A stretch of 64,000 nucleotides of DNA from Paenibacillus polymyxa (GTDB lineage: Bacteria > Bacillota > Bacilli > Paenibacillales > Paenibacillaceae): contig NZ_CP015423.1 in the NCBI RefSeq assembly GCF_001719045.1, positions 2,564,001 through 2,628,000 of the forward strand, given 5' to 3'. The position numbers were made by a program, and so were the translations under genes. The notes under the pieces are model-generated. The model did not search any database, was not told the DNA's origin, and saw nothing but the letters and a program-made list of their open reading frames with translations. Positions 1 through 9,508 of the stretch are shown here, in pieces (position 1 is the first letter of the stretch; every line of letters starts with the position of its first letter).

Positions 1-60
1 TTGTTTGCTATGCTATATGTATATATCGGCACAATATGAAAAAAGTTTCAGAAAATTTCA

Positions 61-102
61 AAAAAACTCTAACCTTGCCACATGGCAAAGCTAGAGTTAG
101 AG
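61..102 (-). terminator. Intrinsic terminator of the small beta-rich gene
   Basis: Read on the minus strand, CTCTAAC and GTTAGAG arms (67-73 and 96-102), with a second pairing between CTTTGCC and GGCAAG inside, are followed by a run of six T. It lies 18 bases after the stop of the small gene ending at 120. Confidence 0.8.
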
Positions 103-119
103 GATCAGGTCGTTACAGG

Positions 120-407
120 TTAAAGATCAGCTGTCGCAATCTGAATCGTACCAAATGTGCCTCCGGCCGCGCTAGTCAATAAACCAGCTACCAGCAATAA
201 GGCAACTTCCACCGTAAGACTAGTGAATGCAGGGATCGTATAGGTAATCACAGGCGCATTGACAACAGTAAGGACAAGATCAATCGGAAAGGGACCGTTA
301 TTATTAACGGTTACTGCTGCATCTGCACCACCACGCAAATTTTCATAATACGATTTACCGATACCAGCCGCTATCGTAAAGTTTTGTTGAGGTAAAAGAA
401 TCGCCAT
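120..407 (-). CDS. Small beta-rich hypothetical protein (95 aa)
   Basis: The function is not recognised. The product has no cysteine, no signal peptide and few charged residues; it alternates short hydrophobic strands with Asn/Gly/Thr turns (VTVNNNGPFPIDLVLTVVN) and ends FGTIQIATADL, which suggests a small beta-sandwich that self-assembles or sits on a surface. The start is ATG at 407, because GGAGGTG lies eight bases upstream; an in-frame GTG at 416 overlaps that ribosome site and is unlikely. It is a single gene with its own terminator. The shape (about 100 residues, beta sandwich, FxTIQI near the C-terminus) faintly recalls subunits of endospore appendages (Ena/DUF3992), but the usual N-terminal cysteines are absent, so this is only a comparison. 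Confidence 0.7.
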   Translation of the reverse strand: MAILLPQQNFTIAAGIGKSYYENLRGGADAAVTVNNNGPFPIDLVLTVVNAPVITYTIPAFTSLTVEVALLLVAGLLTSAAGGTFGTIQIATADL

Positions 408-530
408 AGTTTTCACCTCCCTTGCGTTTGATAGTGTATTCTATGCTTCCAATCTACGAGCGTAACGTTAAGTGACTCAGTAATAAGACACAATTCGAAA
501 GACTTATAGATTAACGTACCCTAACCTATG

Positions 531-583
531 CTAAAAAGGAGTTGCCCTCTCAGATTCTTTGCAGAATCTGCGGACAACTCCTT
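531..583 (-). terminator. Terminator of the GH2 gene
   Basis: Arms AAGGAGTTG (536-544) and CAACTCCTT (575-583) enclose a second hairpin, CAGATTC/GAATCTG (551-557, 564-570). On the minus strand the stem is followed by CTTTTTAG. It sits 67 bases past the stop of the glycosidase gene. Confidence 0.75.
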
Positions 584-649
584 ACTAAATAATAGAAGTA
601 TCAGACAGTATAAAAGCAGTTAGCAGGATTGTATGTTGCCTTTGCTTCC

Positions 650-2944
650 TTATTGCACGTCAATGCTCAATTCCTGCAAACCGAAACGAGAAGGCGCTGA
701 AACCTTCACGCGGATATTGCCAGCCTCACCCTTTGTACGAATCCAGAATGCAATGCGTCCACCAATTAGGGATAAGCTTGAAGGACCGATCAATTCACCC
801 ACTCCCTCGACCTCCACCGAAACAGGATCTGTATAGAACGGCAGGGCATTGCCGTATTCGTCTAGAGCATCCACTACTACTCGGGTTACGTCCCAATCGC
901 CAGCTTCCAGTACCATATCATCTGCAGCTACCCGTAGCTCTGTCGGCACCGGATTACGTGAATAGTATTTGCGGATCACTTCTTGCCCGTCTACGTACCC
1001 AATGAATACAGCGTCTTCCCACTTCATGCCCCAGTGGCCTGTCAGCTCGTCGATCACGACAGGGGGGTGAGGAAGCGCCGGGTACTTCTCTCGGTTCGGA
1101 CGATAAATACCTTTGCGCTCATGACCGTAGATGAACTCCACCTCATCGCAATTGGTGAACACGACCAGCGGCACAATGCCCCCGATATTTCGCTCGCCAC
1201 GAGACCAGTAAGTGACCGGCTCCATAACGGTTTCCTGTTCGACGTTCTTCTGGCTCCGATACACGCTCGCTGCAAATTTAGGCAGGCGGAACATATCCAT
1301 GACACCGTGGTAGCAGATTTTATCACCGGAACCAAAATCAGCATGCGTGTTATAGTCAAAAGCACACCAGCCAATCGCTCCGGCAATGCCCTCATCGGCA
1401 TAGGAAGCGTTTTGAACCCGCGTATGGCGCAGTGCATGCTCCATTACCCGTTCCTCCTGGTCAAAACGTTTCGTCGGGTACATATGCCCGTTATATTCCG
1501 TTACCAGATAAGGGACCGGATGATCCAGCTTTGTAACGAGAGACGGCTGGCGCAAGCCTGTCGTTTCGCCATCTACGCCTTCTGTATCGTCATACGTATC
1601 AAAATTGCGGATTTCCTTCGCCAAATATTTTTTGTGCCCACCATCATGAACAAAATCATTTATCGTATATACATCTTCCAGCAGCTCACTGCCTACAATA
1701 TAACGCACACCACCCGTAGCACGGGTCGGATCTAGCTTTCGTGCCAGCTCATTGGTACGCGTGTACAGATCATGGTCATCCTGCGACTCATTAATTCGTA
1801 CGCCCCAGATTACAATGGAGGGATGATTACGATCACGGATAATCATGTCCTCTACGTCCCTCACCGCCTGCTCCTTCCACGCTTCACCGCCAATATGCTG
1901 CCAACCCGGAATCTCTTCGAAAACAAGCAATCCAATCTCATCACAGCGGTCTAGAAAATGACGGGACTGAGGGTAGTGGGATGTCCGTACCATATTCAGC
2001 CCCAGTTCCTCCTTGAGCACATCTGCATCACGACGCTGCGCTCTTTTGGGCATAGCATAGCCAACGTACGGATAGGACTGGTGACGGTTCAAGCCGAGCA
2101 GCTTGATCTTCCGCCCGTTCAAGTAAAAGCCGTCCGTCTGAAATTCAGCCTCGCGGAAGCCAAAGCGCACGGTCACCTGATCCAACTCCTCTCCGCCTCG
2201 TAGCAGCGTCAGCTTCGCTTCATACAGCTTGGGATCATCTATATCCCATAGCCGCAGGCCGCCCAGCTCTTTCAGCTCCAGCGTTACTTCCGCCGCCGTC
2301 ACCGCTGCTAGCTCGGTCTCCGCCTTCACGCTCGCTCCGTCCAGCAATTGCAGCGCGACCGTCAAGTCGTCCTGCTGATCGCCAATGCCCTCCAGCTCCA
2401 CGACCACGCGCACCGCCTTATTTGCCGCAAGCGGCGCCGGTGTCTGAATGAATATCGTTCCAAGGTGTACAGGCTCCACTATTCGCAGCTGCACTTCGCG
2501 GTAAATACCGCCGTAGGTCAGATAGTCAATGACTGCCCCAAAGGGAGGGATGTCGTCCCGTTCCGTGGAATCGACAATGACTGTGAGCACATTGGAGCCG
2601 CCATACTCGGCAAGTTCGGTCAATTCAACGCTGAACGGTGTATATCCACCTTTATGCTCCCCCGCTTTTACCTCGTTTAGATATACCTGGGCATAGGTCA
2701 TGACTCCTTCAAAATCAACATACACTCGCTTACCTTTTGCATCTGCCGGAATGTTCAGCTCTCTTTTATACGTAGAAATAAACTGAAATGCCTTGTCGTC
2801 AAAATAATTATACGGAAGCTCTACATTGGTGTGCGGCAGCTGAATTGGCTCATACCGACCTGCATCAATGCCTGCGCTTATTTCGCTCTCGACATATTCA
2901 GGAAGGTAAAACCATTGGTCATTCAACGGCAAAATGGTACGCAT
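650..2944 (-). CDS. Glycoside hydrolase family 2 (beta-galactosidase/beta-glucuronidase type)
   Basis: Retaining exo-glycosidase of family GH2, probably acting in the cytoplasm since no signal peptide is visible. Order of parts: N-terminal jelly-roll sugar-binding domain (about 1-160), Ig-like domain (about 160-265), TIM barrel (about 270-560), then C-terminal beta domains. The barrel shows the family signature NRHQSYP followed by NMVRTSHYP, the acid/base Glu386 in WGVRINES, and the likely nucleophile Glu483 in LVTEYNGHMYP. Length 764 aa suits the family. ATG at 2944 has AGGTGA upstream. The adjacent LacI-type gene and shared repeats at both promoters suggest that repressor controls it. The exact substrate (galactoside, glucuronide or mannoside) cannot be told from motifs alone. 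It is a single-gene transcript with a terminator at 531-583. Confidence 0.9.
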   Translation of the reverse strand: MRTILPLNDQWFYLPEYVESEISAGIDAGRYEPIQLPHTNVELPYNYFDDKAFQFISTYKRELNIPADAKGKRVYVDFEGVMTYAQVYLNEVKAGEHKGGYTPFSVELTELAEYGGSNVLTVIVDSTERDDIPPFGAVIDYLTYGGIYREVQLRIVEPVHLGTIFIQTPAPLAANKAVRVVVELEGIGDQQDDLTVALQLLDGASVKAETELAAVTAAEVTLELKELGGLRLWDIDDPKLYEAKLTLLRGGEELDQVTVRFGFREAEFQTDGFYLNGRKIKLLGLNRHQSYPYVGYAMPKRAQRRDADVLKEELGLNMVRTSHYPQSRHFLDRCDEIGLLVFEEIPGWQHIGGEAWKEQAVRDVEDMIIRDRNHPSIVIWGVRINESQDDHDLYTRTNELARKLDPTRATGGVRYIVGSELLEDVYTINDFVHDGGHKKYLAKEIRNFDTYDDTEGVDGETTGLRQPSLVTKLDHPVPYLVTEYNGHMYPTKRFDQEERVMEHALRHTRVQNASYADEGIAGAIGWCAFDYNTHADFGSGDKICYHGVMDMFRLPKFAASVYRSQKNVEQETVMEPVTYWSRGERNIGGIVPLVVFTNCDEVEFIYGHERKGIYRPNREKYPALPHPPVVIDELTGHWGMKWEDAVFIGYVDGQEVIRKYYSRNPVPTELRVAADDMVLEAGDWDVTRVVVDALDEYGNALPFYTDPVSVEVEGVGELIGPSSLSLIGGRIAFWIRTKGEAGNIRVKVSAPSRFGLQELSIDVQ

Positions 2945-2985
2945 GGGCAGTCACCTCAACCTTTTATTTTCCACTCTTATACCAT

Positions 2986-3028
2986 AGTAAAATATTTAAG
3001 TAAAAATTACGAGTAAAACTTAGTAAAA
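2986..3028 (-). promoter_or_regulatory. Four AGTAAAA repeats in the GH2 leader, candidate LacI-type operator
   Basis: AGTAAAA occurs at 2986, 2999, 3012 and 3022 (spacings 13, 13, 10), just downstream of the predicted start of transcription. The same heptamer on the opposite strand recurs four times before the lacI-type gene (4228-4267). This is consistent with one repressor acting at both sites, though direct repeats are unusual for the LacI family. Confidence 0.5.
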
Positions 3029-3041
3029 TAAATATATGTTC

Positions 3042-3070
3042 AATGTAAGCATTTCCAAGACAATTGTCAA
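3042..3070 (-). promoter_or_regulatory. SigmaA promoter of the GH2 gene with overlapping near-cre site
   Basis: On the minus strand there is TTGACA (3065-3070), a 17-base spacer and TACATT (3042-3047). The spacer and -10 box contain a catabolite-response-like element (3043-3058) that differs from WTGNAANCGNWNNCAW at one central base. CcpA binding is an inference. Confidence 0.65.
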
Positions 3071-3094
3071 TCCATTTTTGTATCTTTTTATAAT

Positions 3095-3124
3095 CAAAAA
3101 AACAGCCCCGGAAGGCGGGGCTGT
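3095..3124 (-). terminator. Terminator of the LacI-type regulator gene
   Basis: ACAGCCCCG (3102-3110) pairs with CGGGGCTGT (3116-3124). On the minus strand the stem is followed by TTTTTTT, 21 bases after the regulator's stop. Confidence 0.9.
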
Positions 3125-3144
3125 CCAAATCCATAGCGTCGATT

Positions 3145-4283
<1,139 letters not shown>

Positions 4284-4388
4284 CACAACCATTCATTCCT
4301 AAAAGGGTCAACCATTTTTTTCATATTATAAGCCTAATCATGATAAAATACGTACCATAATAGAAATGACACTAAGGAGGATACACAC

Positions 4389-5624
4389 ATGAAACAGGAA
4401 CTGATTGACCGCCTGACTACATATGTTCAGGTAGATACCCAATCTGATGAAAGCAGCCACACTTGCCCCACTACACCCGGACAGCTCACATTGGGCAACC
4501 TCTTGGTGGGCGAATTGAAAGCCATTGGTATGACAGACGTAACTATTGATGATAATGGTTATGTGATGGCGACCCTTCCTTCCAATACGGATAAAGAGGT
4601 TCCCGTCATCGGTTTTCTCGCTCACCTCGATACGGCTACCGAACTGACTGGCGCAGGGGTAAAGCCGCAATTGACGGAAAACTATGATGGGGGCGATATC
4701 ACGCTGAATGCTTCGCTTGGTGTGGTTCTTTCTCCACGTGAGTTCCCCGAACTGACTCAATATAAAGGCCACACCCTGATCACAACAGATGGTACCACCC
4801 TGCTCGGTGCAGACAACAAAGCCGGGATCGCAGAAATCATGACAGCTATCCACTACCTGATTGACCATCCAGAAATTCAACATGGCAAAATTCGCGTTGC
4901 CTTTACACCGGACGAAGAGATTGGAAGAGGGCCGGAACGCTTTGATGTAGCCGCTTTTGGCGCTGAATATGCCTATACGGTAGACGGCGGACCGCTCGGA
5001 GAACTGGAGTATGAGAGCTTTAACGCCGCAGCCGCCCATATTACCATTCACGGTGTGAACGTGCATCCCGGTACGGCTAAAAACAAAATGATCCACGCTG
5101 CCAAAATCGCTATGGAACTGCACAGTCGGTTACCTGCAAACGAAGCCCCAGAATATACAGACGGATATGATGGCTTCTATCATCTCTTGGAGTCTACAGG
5201 TACGGCAGAACAAGCTAAGCTATACTATATTATCCGTGATTTTGACCGCGAGAGCTTTGAAAAGCGGAAAGCTTATTTAACAAATGTAGTCAAAGAACTG
5301 CAGGCCGCATATGGAGAAAACCGTATTGCGCTGGAATTGAGAGATCAGTATTACAACATGAAAGAGAAAATAGAGCCAGTCAAGCATATCGTCGATGTCG
5401 CTTATGAAGCAATGACAAAACTGAATATCGAACCCATTATTAAGCCGATTCGTGGCGGTACAGACGGTTCACAGCTATCCTACATGGGACTGCCTACCCC
5501 GAATATTTTTACAGGTGGGGAGAACTACCACGGTAAGTTTGAATACGTGTCGGTGGACAACATGGTACTTGCTACCAAGGTTATTGTGGAAATCGCACAA
5601 CTATTCGAGCAACGCGGCAAGTGA
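4389..5624 (+). CDS. pepT: Peptidase T (tripeptide aminopeptidase)
   Basis: Cytoplasmic zinc tripeptidase of family M20B that removes the N-terminal residue from tripeptides. The metal-binding pattern of the family is complete: His79 and Asp81 in AHLDT, Asp in LLGADNKAG, the Glu pair in [14 protein letters not shown], Asp in [12 protein letters not shown], and the C-terminal His in [12 protein letters not shown]. Length 411 aa fits known PepT (about 409). The ribosome site AAGGAGG lies just upstream of ATG 4389. It is a single gene with a strong terminator at 5664. It is divergent from the LacI-type gene but has no evident functional link to it. Confidence 0.97.
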   Translation: MKQELIDRLTTYVQVDTQSDESSHTCPTTPGQLTLGNLLVGELKAIGMTDVTIDDNGYVMATLPSNTDKEVPVIGFLAHLDTATELTGAGVKPQLTENYDGGDITLNASLGVVLSPREFPELTQYKGHTLITTDGTTLLGADNKAGIAEIMTAIHYLIDHPEIQHGKIRVAFTPDEEIGRGPERFDVAAFGAEYAYTVDGGPLGELEYESFNAAAAHITIHGVNVHPGTAKNKMIHAAKIAMELHSRLPANEAPEYTDGYDGFYHLLESTGTAEQAKLYYIIRDFDRESFEKRKAYLTNVVKELQAAYGENRIALELRDQYYNMKEKIEPVKHIVDVAYEAMTKLNIEPIIKPIRGGTDGSQLSYMGLPTPNIFTGGENYHGKFEYVSVDNMVLATKVIVEIAQLFEQRGK

Positions 5625-5663
5625 ACTACCTATACACAGCACTGACACGTTAAGATTAAATAG

Positions 5664-5706
5664 AAGGCATATCGTTCCTTAATGGAAACGGTATGCCTTT
5701 TTTTCT
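5664..5706 (+). terminator. Terminator of pepT
   Basis: AAGGCATATCGTT pairs imperfectly with AACGGTATGCCTT, followed by a run of eight T. Confidence 0.88.
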
Positions 5707-5824
5707 GAAGCTTTCATTTCCCTTTAAATTTTCAATATCTTTATAACTTTTATCCGTCTTTAGACCGACAACTATATACGAGACTATAAAAAATATATCT
5801 AGTAAAGAAAGGTAGGTTATCTAT

Positions 5825-6661
5825 TTGAATACAATAGATGCATTAATTGCAGCCATTCCCTACATACAACAGATTATGCGTGAGAAAGTGACCCTTGCTC
5901 TCTTCGACCGCACTCATGTCCTTATGTATACCCAATCGGAGGGTATGGACCTCGGCTTTGAAACGGGCTCGGAGCTGCTCGAAGACTATAAAGATTTTGC
6001 CATGCTTAAAAATGGACGTGAGCCCAGCCTGACCCACATCCCTGCTGAAATTCTAGGGCTTCCTCTTGATATGATCAGTATTCCTGTATTTGACGAGAAA
6101 GGTGAAGTCATCGCAGCATTTGCGGCCTCTTATAATTTGACTAACAAAAATCAACTGGATCAAATCGTATCCGAGAACCTTTCCATCACCGAGCAGCTCA
6201 TTGATATGGTACAGCATGTGGCGGCTCATTCCGAGGAGCTTCAGGCAACCAGTGAACAGATTTTGAAAAACACCCAAATCGCCGTACAAAACTCGGGTAA
6301 AATCAATCAGGTAGCTGTGTTCATCAAGGAAATTTCCGATCAAACCAACCTGCTTGGATTGAATGCAGCGATCGAGGCCGCGCGTGTCGGAGAAGCAGGG
6401 GCAGGCTTTGGTATCGTCGCTCAAGAGGTGCGCAAGCTATCCGTAGAATCCAAAAAGGCGACGGTCGATATTGAAGGAGCCCTTAAGGATGTACAGAACT
6501 CCATGCGTCAAATGGAGCAGGAAATTGAGCAAATTGTTTCTTCTTCTCAGGAGCAGGCGACTCTGGTAGGCTCTTTCACTGAAGTGATGGAGCGTATGCA
6601 AAAGGCGAGTGAAACGATGCAACATCTGGCCAGTCACCTGACTTCGTATGTCGTAAAATAA
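5825..6661 (+). CDS. Soluble methyl-accepting chemotaxis protein (YfmS-like)
   Basis: Cytoplasmic chemoreceptor-like signalling protein of 278 aa with no membrane segment. Residues 1 to about 105 form a small sensor domain ([19 protein letters not shown], then [20 protein letters not shown]). The remainder is a coiled-coil signalling region with the conserved receptor tip [17 protein letters not shown] followed by [12 protein letters not shown], which contacts CheA and CheW in known receptors. Size and layout resemble B. subtilis YfmS (about 286 aa). The start is TTG at 5825, preceded by GAAAGG. It stands alone, and the ligand is unknown. A short signalling arm means it belongs to a short-helix receptor class. 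Confidence 0.88.
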   Translation: MNTIDALIAAIPYIQQIMREKVTLALFDRTHVLMYTQSEGMDLGFETGSELLEDYKDFAMLKNGREPSLTHIPAEILGLPLDMISIPVFDEKGEVIAAFAASYNLTNKNQLDQIVSENLSITEQLIDMVQHVAAHSEELQATSEQILKNTQIAVQNSGKINQVAVFIKEISDQTNLLGLNAAIEAARVGEAGAGFGIVAQEVRKLSVESKKATVDIEGALKDVQNSMRQMEQEIEQIVSSSQEQATLVGSFTEVMERMQKASETMQHLASHLTSYVVK

Positions 6662-6671
6662 ATCTTGGCAT

Positions 6672-6721
6672 AAAAGAGGGGAGCACACTGATCGCAAATG
6701 CGTAAAAGTGTGCTCCTTTTA
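6672..6721 (+). terminator. Terminator of the chemoreceptor gene
   Basis: AAAAGAGGGGAGCACACT pairs with AGTGTGCTCCTTTT around a loop of about 17 bases. It is followed by T on the plus strand; the A-rich left flank could also serve the minus strand. Confidence 0.85.
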
Positions 6722-6726
6722 TGTAC

Positions 6727-6744
6727 AAAAGCCCTATCGGGCTT
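6727..6744 (-). terminator. Terminator after the signal-peptide gene
   Basis: AAGCCC (6729-6734), a loop of four bases and GGGCTT (6739-6744); on the minus strand it is followed by TTTTG. It lies 18 bases past the stop of the small peptide gene, so receptor and peptide appear to share one transcript that ends here. Confidence 0.7.
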
Positions 6745-6761
6745 GAAGGTCTAATTCTGAC

Positions 6762-6893
6762 TCAAGCAGTATAAGAAAAAACACCATGATTTGAAGGAAT
6801 CACAGGGTCTAACCCTCCCAAAATATTTCCCAACGGAAGAGCAATACTAAGAAACGCCAAGACCATAATTACCGAGATTAATGCCTTTTTCAT
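6762..6893 (-). CDS. Secreted signal pro-peptide (Phr/AimP-like), 43 aa
   Basis: Candidate pre-pro-peptide of a peptide quorum-sensing pair. Translation gives 43 residues: a positive start (MKK), a hydrophobic export segment (ALISVIMVLAFLSIALPL), a short linker and a polar tail ending SNHGVFSYTA, from which a mature signal of about five to ten residues would be cut after export. ATG at 6893 has AAGGGGG upstream. The first 47 bases overlap the 3' end of the TPR receptor gene in another frame; this overlap is characteristic of rap-phr and aimR-aimP type pairs. The mature peptide cannot be fixed from sequence. P. polymyxa is known to encode AimR-like (Alo) receptor/peptide pairs, and this looks like one of them. 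Confidence 0.8.
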   Translation of the reverse strand: MKKALISVIMVLAFLSIALPLGNILGGLDPVIPSNHGVFSYTA

Positions 6894-7722
6894 TATGAAG
6901 CCCCCTTAATAAAATGGTTTGGTATTGCTCTTGCTGTGATGGTGTTGCCAAAGCTCGATAAGTCTCAAACAGAGCAACCAGTGTCCTGAAATCAGCATCC
7001 GCTTCTACACTGGCAGAGAATTGCAGAGAATCAAGGACATAATTTAAGGCAACGGAGTACTGCTTCTTCTTGAAATGGTAAATGGCCAATTGGTTGACCA
7101 GTTTTAAATAATATACGCGGTTTGCTCTATCTTCATAACCTTCAAATATCTTAATATCATCGGCAAAATCGTTCAGCAGGTCGTCTATATTCCAATTATT
7201 CAGGTTAGCTGCTTCGGCAATACCAACCAATCCTGGAAGTAGCTCCTCGTCATTGTCGTGAAGAAATTGAACGTACTCAGGCAAAAGTTCCCTTCTCCCC
7301 GAAAGTAATTCAATCGTAAATAAATTGGCCTTGGCGAGGAAACGGAATCTCTCTACTTCTTCGTGACCGCTCTGATCCAGCCCCATAAACCAACCCATTT
7401 CGCTATACTTCATAATATAGTTTCTGGCTTCCTCATACTTGCCCATATTCTGATAGTAAATAGATTTCGCCAAATAACTATAAGCATAATAAAACACTAG
7501 CGGGTGTTTGGTGTCCAATGTCTCATACTTGCCGTCTGCAGCATTTCTCAGTTGGGTGTGATACAGGTTTTCAGCCAACGTATGCAGATAGTCTGCTACT
7601 TTGTTCGCTTCATCCCAATCATTATGTGTGTAGCTGATTCTAAACAACTCACAAGCTTTATCGAGTTCGTGGCTGTCCGACAACAAATAAATGGCTTCCC
7701 TTTGGTTCAGGACCTCTTCCAC
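6847..7722 (-). CDS. TPR-type peptide receptor (Rap/AimR-like)
   Basis: All-helical protein of about 291 aa built from TPR-like repeats (for example LDTKHPLVFYYAYSYLAKSI then YYQNMGKYEEARNYIMKYSE, and later QLAIYHFKKKQYSVALNYVL). Its role is inferred from architecture and context: it would bind the re-imported peptide encoded by the overlapping downstream gene and alter a partner protein or DNA. No helix-turn-helix is visible at the N-terminus, so it may act by protein contact like Rap, or through an unusual DNA-binding mode. The open frame extends to a GTG at 7767, but GTG at 7722 has a far better ribosome site (GGGAGGC), so I use that. An apparent sigmaA promoter lies at 7831-7859. Sequence family assignment is moderate. 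Confidence 0.75.
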   Translation of the reverse strand: MEEVLNQREAIYLLSDSHELDKACELFRISYTHNDWDEANKVADYLHTLAENLYHTQLRNAADGKYETLDTKHPLVFYYAYSYLAKSIYYQNMGKYEEARNYIMKYSEMGWFMGLDQSGHEEVERFRFLAKANLFTIELLSGRRELLPEYVQFLHDNDEELLPGLVGIAEAANLNNWNIDDLLNDFADDIKIFEGYEDRANRVYYLKLVNQLAIYHFKKKQYSVALNYVLDSLQFSASVEADADFRTLVALFETYRALATPSQQEQYQTILLRGLHNEKGINLGNYGLGVS

Positions 7723-7830
7723 TAAACCCGCCTCCCTATCCTGAAAATTGCGATTACCCCTTAGCACAGCGGCTACTCTTCAGGGTAGTTATACTCTTAG
7801 CCTCCATTTTTTGTATACCATTATATTACA

Positions 7831-7859
7831 AATATAGTCAAAACCTAACTTGAAGTCAA
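7831..7859 (-). promoter_or_regulatory. SigmaA promoter of the receptor/peptide operon
   Basis: Minus-strand TTGACT (7854-7859), a 17-base spacer and TATATT (7831-7836). It lies about 110 bases upstream of the chosen receptor start. Confidence 0.6.
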
Positions 7860-8167
7860 TTCAATCATCACTACCTTCTTTTTTTGCAACCTTACATTGC
7901 TGTGTACGGTTATCGGTTACGAATAGTTGACTCCCCTTATAGAAATAATGCTAAAGAAGACAAAATGTAGGCTCTCTCATGGATGGTTTTTATGATGCTA
8001 TAGTATCGTGGGGGTAACTACGTTACGAATTAGTGCGTACTTTTCAACCGGGTAGCTGGGCCTTACAATCAAACCTGTGCATGAAACTAAAGTATAGATT
8101 TGATACTCAACAGAGCATGTACCTGTTCATCAAAATATAAATTCACTTAAGGAGTGAAGTTAATAAC
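7860..8167 (+). promoter_or_regulatory. hxlAB upstream region with two short palindromes
   Basis: No gene is visible here. Two inverted repeats stand out: GTAAC-TAC-GTTAC at 8014-8026 and AGTAT-N7-ATACT at 8091-8107, the latter about 60 bases before hxlA. They are candidate sites for an HxlR-type activator, which controls hxlAB in B. subtilis, but no hxlR gene is in the window. I saw no riboswitch or T-box pattern. Confidence 0.35.
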
Positions 8168-8803
8168 ATGGAACTTCAATTGGCTTTAGACTTAGTAGAT
8201 ATCCCGCAAGGGATTGCATTGGTAAAAGAAGTAGAGTCGTATATTGATATCGTAGAGATCGGTACGCCGATTGTCATCAATGAAGGACTTCATGCAGTAA
8301 AAGCAATGAAAGAAGCATTCCCTAATCTGAAAGTGCTGGCTGACCTGAAGGTTATGGATGCAGGGGGCTATGAAGTGCTAAAAGCTTCCGAGGCTGGTGC
8401 AGATATCGTTACGATTTTGGCTGTAGCTGAAGATGCAACAATCAAAGGCGCAGTAGAAGAAGCGAAAAAACAAGGCGGCAAAAAAATCCTGGTGGATATG
8501 ATCGGTGTTAAAAACCTGGAGCAACGTGCGAAAGAAATCGACGCTCTGGGCGTTGACTACATCTGTGTGCATACAGGCTACGATCTGCAAGCTGAAGGAC
8601 AAAGCCCGTTCGAAGCACTGCAAACCGTCAAAAAAGTCGTGAAAAACTCCAAAACTGCTGTGGCTGGCGGTATTAAGCTGAGCACATTGGCTGAAGTCGT
8701 AAAGGCTCAACCGGATCTGGTTATCGTCGGCGGTGGTATCACTGGCGAGGACGACAAAAAGGCTGTAGCTTCCCAAATGCAACAGCTCATCAAACAAGGT
8801 TAA
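8168..8803 (+). CDS. hxlA: 3-hexulose-6-phosphate synthase
   Basis: Aldolase of the ribulose monophosphate pathway: joins formaldehyde to ribulose 5-phosphate to give 3-hexulose 6-phosphate (formaldehyde detoxification; the reverse can supply pentose phosphates). It has a TIM-barrel orotidine-decarboxylase superfamily fold with the family motifs ELQLALDL at strand 1, EIGTPIVINEG, VLADLKVMDAGGYE carrying the catalytic Asp/Lys, and the phosphate-binding AVAGGI and VIVGGGIT near the end. Length 211 aa is standard. The ribosome site AAGGAGTGA precedes ATG 8168. hxlB follows five bases after the stop, so they form a two-gene operon. Confidence 0.96.
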   Translation: MELQLALDLVDIPQGIALVKEVESYIDIVEIGTPIVINEGLHAVKAMKEAFPNLKVLADLKVMDAGGYEVLKASEAGADIVTILAVAEDATIKGAVEEAKKQGGKKILVDMIGVKNLEQRAKEIDALGVDYICVHTGYDLQAEGQSPFEALQTVKKVVKNSKTAVAGGIKLSTLAEVVKAQPDLVIVGGGITGEDDKKAVASQMQQLIKQG

Positions 8804-8808
8804 CCCCA

Positions 8809-9366
8809 ATGGAAACCTCTCAATATTTATCTGAGGTACTCAAGGAGCTACAATTGGTTCCACAATTGATCAGTGATACGGAATCGGAACAGCTGATCCA
8901 TTCCATCGCCGTTGCCAATAAGGTATTCGTGGCAGGTGCGGGCCGCTCAGGGTTCATGATTCGCTCGCTGGCAATGCGGCTGATGCATATGGGAATTCAA
9001 GCTTACGTAGTCGGGGAAACCGTAACTCCCGGTTTGGGCGAGGGCGACCTGCTCATTATCGGTTCAGGCTCTGGTGAAACCAAAAGCCTGATCTCCATGG
9101 CAGAAAAAGCAAAGAAACTCGGAGCCTCTCTGGCGCTACTAACCACTTCTCCCGGTTCCACCATTGGCAAACTGGCCGATATCATCGTCAAGCTGCCTGG
9201 TGCGGCCAAGGACCCGTCCAACAAGGACTACCAGACGATCCAGCCCATGGGCTCATTGTTTGAGCAAACCCTGCTGTTGTACGGTGACGCATTGGTACTC
9301 AGAACGATGGATCTGCGCAAGCTGACCTCCAAATCTATGTTTGGTCAACACGCCAATTTGGAATAA
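8809..9366 (+). CDS. hxlB: 6-phospho-3-hexuloisomerase
   Basis: Second enzyme of the ribulose monophosphate pathway: converts 3-hexulose 6-phosphate to fructose 6-phosphate. Single SIS domain with the sugar-phosphate site VFVAGAGRSGFMIRSLAMRL, the second strand GDLLIIGSGSGETKSLISMA, and the family C-terminal end LRKLTSKSMFGQHANLE. Length 185 aa is usual. The start follows the hxlA stop by five bases with a modest AAGG ribosome site, so translation is probably coupled. A long perfect terminator follows. Confidence 0.96.
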   Translation: METSQYLSEVLKELQLVPQLISDTESEQLIHSIAVANKVFVAGAGRSGFMIRSLAMRLMHMGIQAYVVGETVTPGLGEGDLLIIGSGSGETKSLISMAEKAKKLGASLALLTTSPGSTIGKLADIIVKLPGAAKDPSNKDYQTIQPMGSLFEQTLLLYGDALVLRTMDLRKLTSKSMFGQHANLE

Positions 9367-9389
9367 AACTGCAATTCCTTTACGATAAC

Positions 9390-9437
9390 AAAGCAGGCTG
9401 TCCTTTACATGTCACATGTGAAGGACAGCCTGCTTTT
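9390..9437 (+). terminator. Bidirectional terminator between hxlB and the xylanase gene
   Basis: AAGCAGGCTGTCCTT and AAGGACAGCCTGCTT form a long perfect stem, extended inside by ACATGT/ACATGT. It has T on the plus side and A on the left, so it can serve the convergent xylanase transcript too. Confidence 0.92.
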
Positions 9438-9508
9438 ATGCTTGTATAAGGCGACGTTCGATACAGCATAGAATAAGGCAAAACAAGCCCGGCATGTATT
9501 CAAACCAT

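Noticed and set aside
983..1735. Long open frame on the plus strand opposite the GH2 gene
   Set aside because: It lies wholly antisense to a gene with clear family motifs, lacks a ribosome site and has no recognisable protein features.
2986..3028. AGTAAAA repeats as a CRISPR-like array
   Set aside because: Units are seven bases with three to six base gaps, far too short for repeat-spacer structure.
4338..5123. 261-codon open frame opposite pepT
   Set aside because: Antisense shadow of a well-supported gene; its Cys/His-rich composition comes from the reverse complement.
5706..5824. SigmaD-type promoter before the chemoreceptor
   Set aside because: CCGACAA near 5765 only loosely resembles the -10 box and no TAAA stands at the right distance.
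7768..8100. Missing helix-turn-helix of the TPR receptor, lost by frameshift
   Set aside because: I read the upstream minus strand in all frames and found no HTH-like sequence; the region looks like promoter DNA, so the short receptor seems natural.
7860..8167. Riboswitch or T-box before hxlAB
   Set aside because: No conserved riboswitch core, T-box sequence or terminator/antiterminator pair was found.
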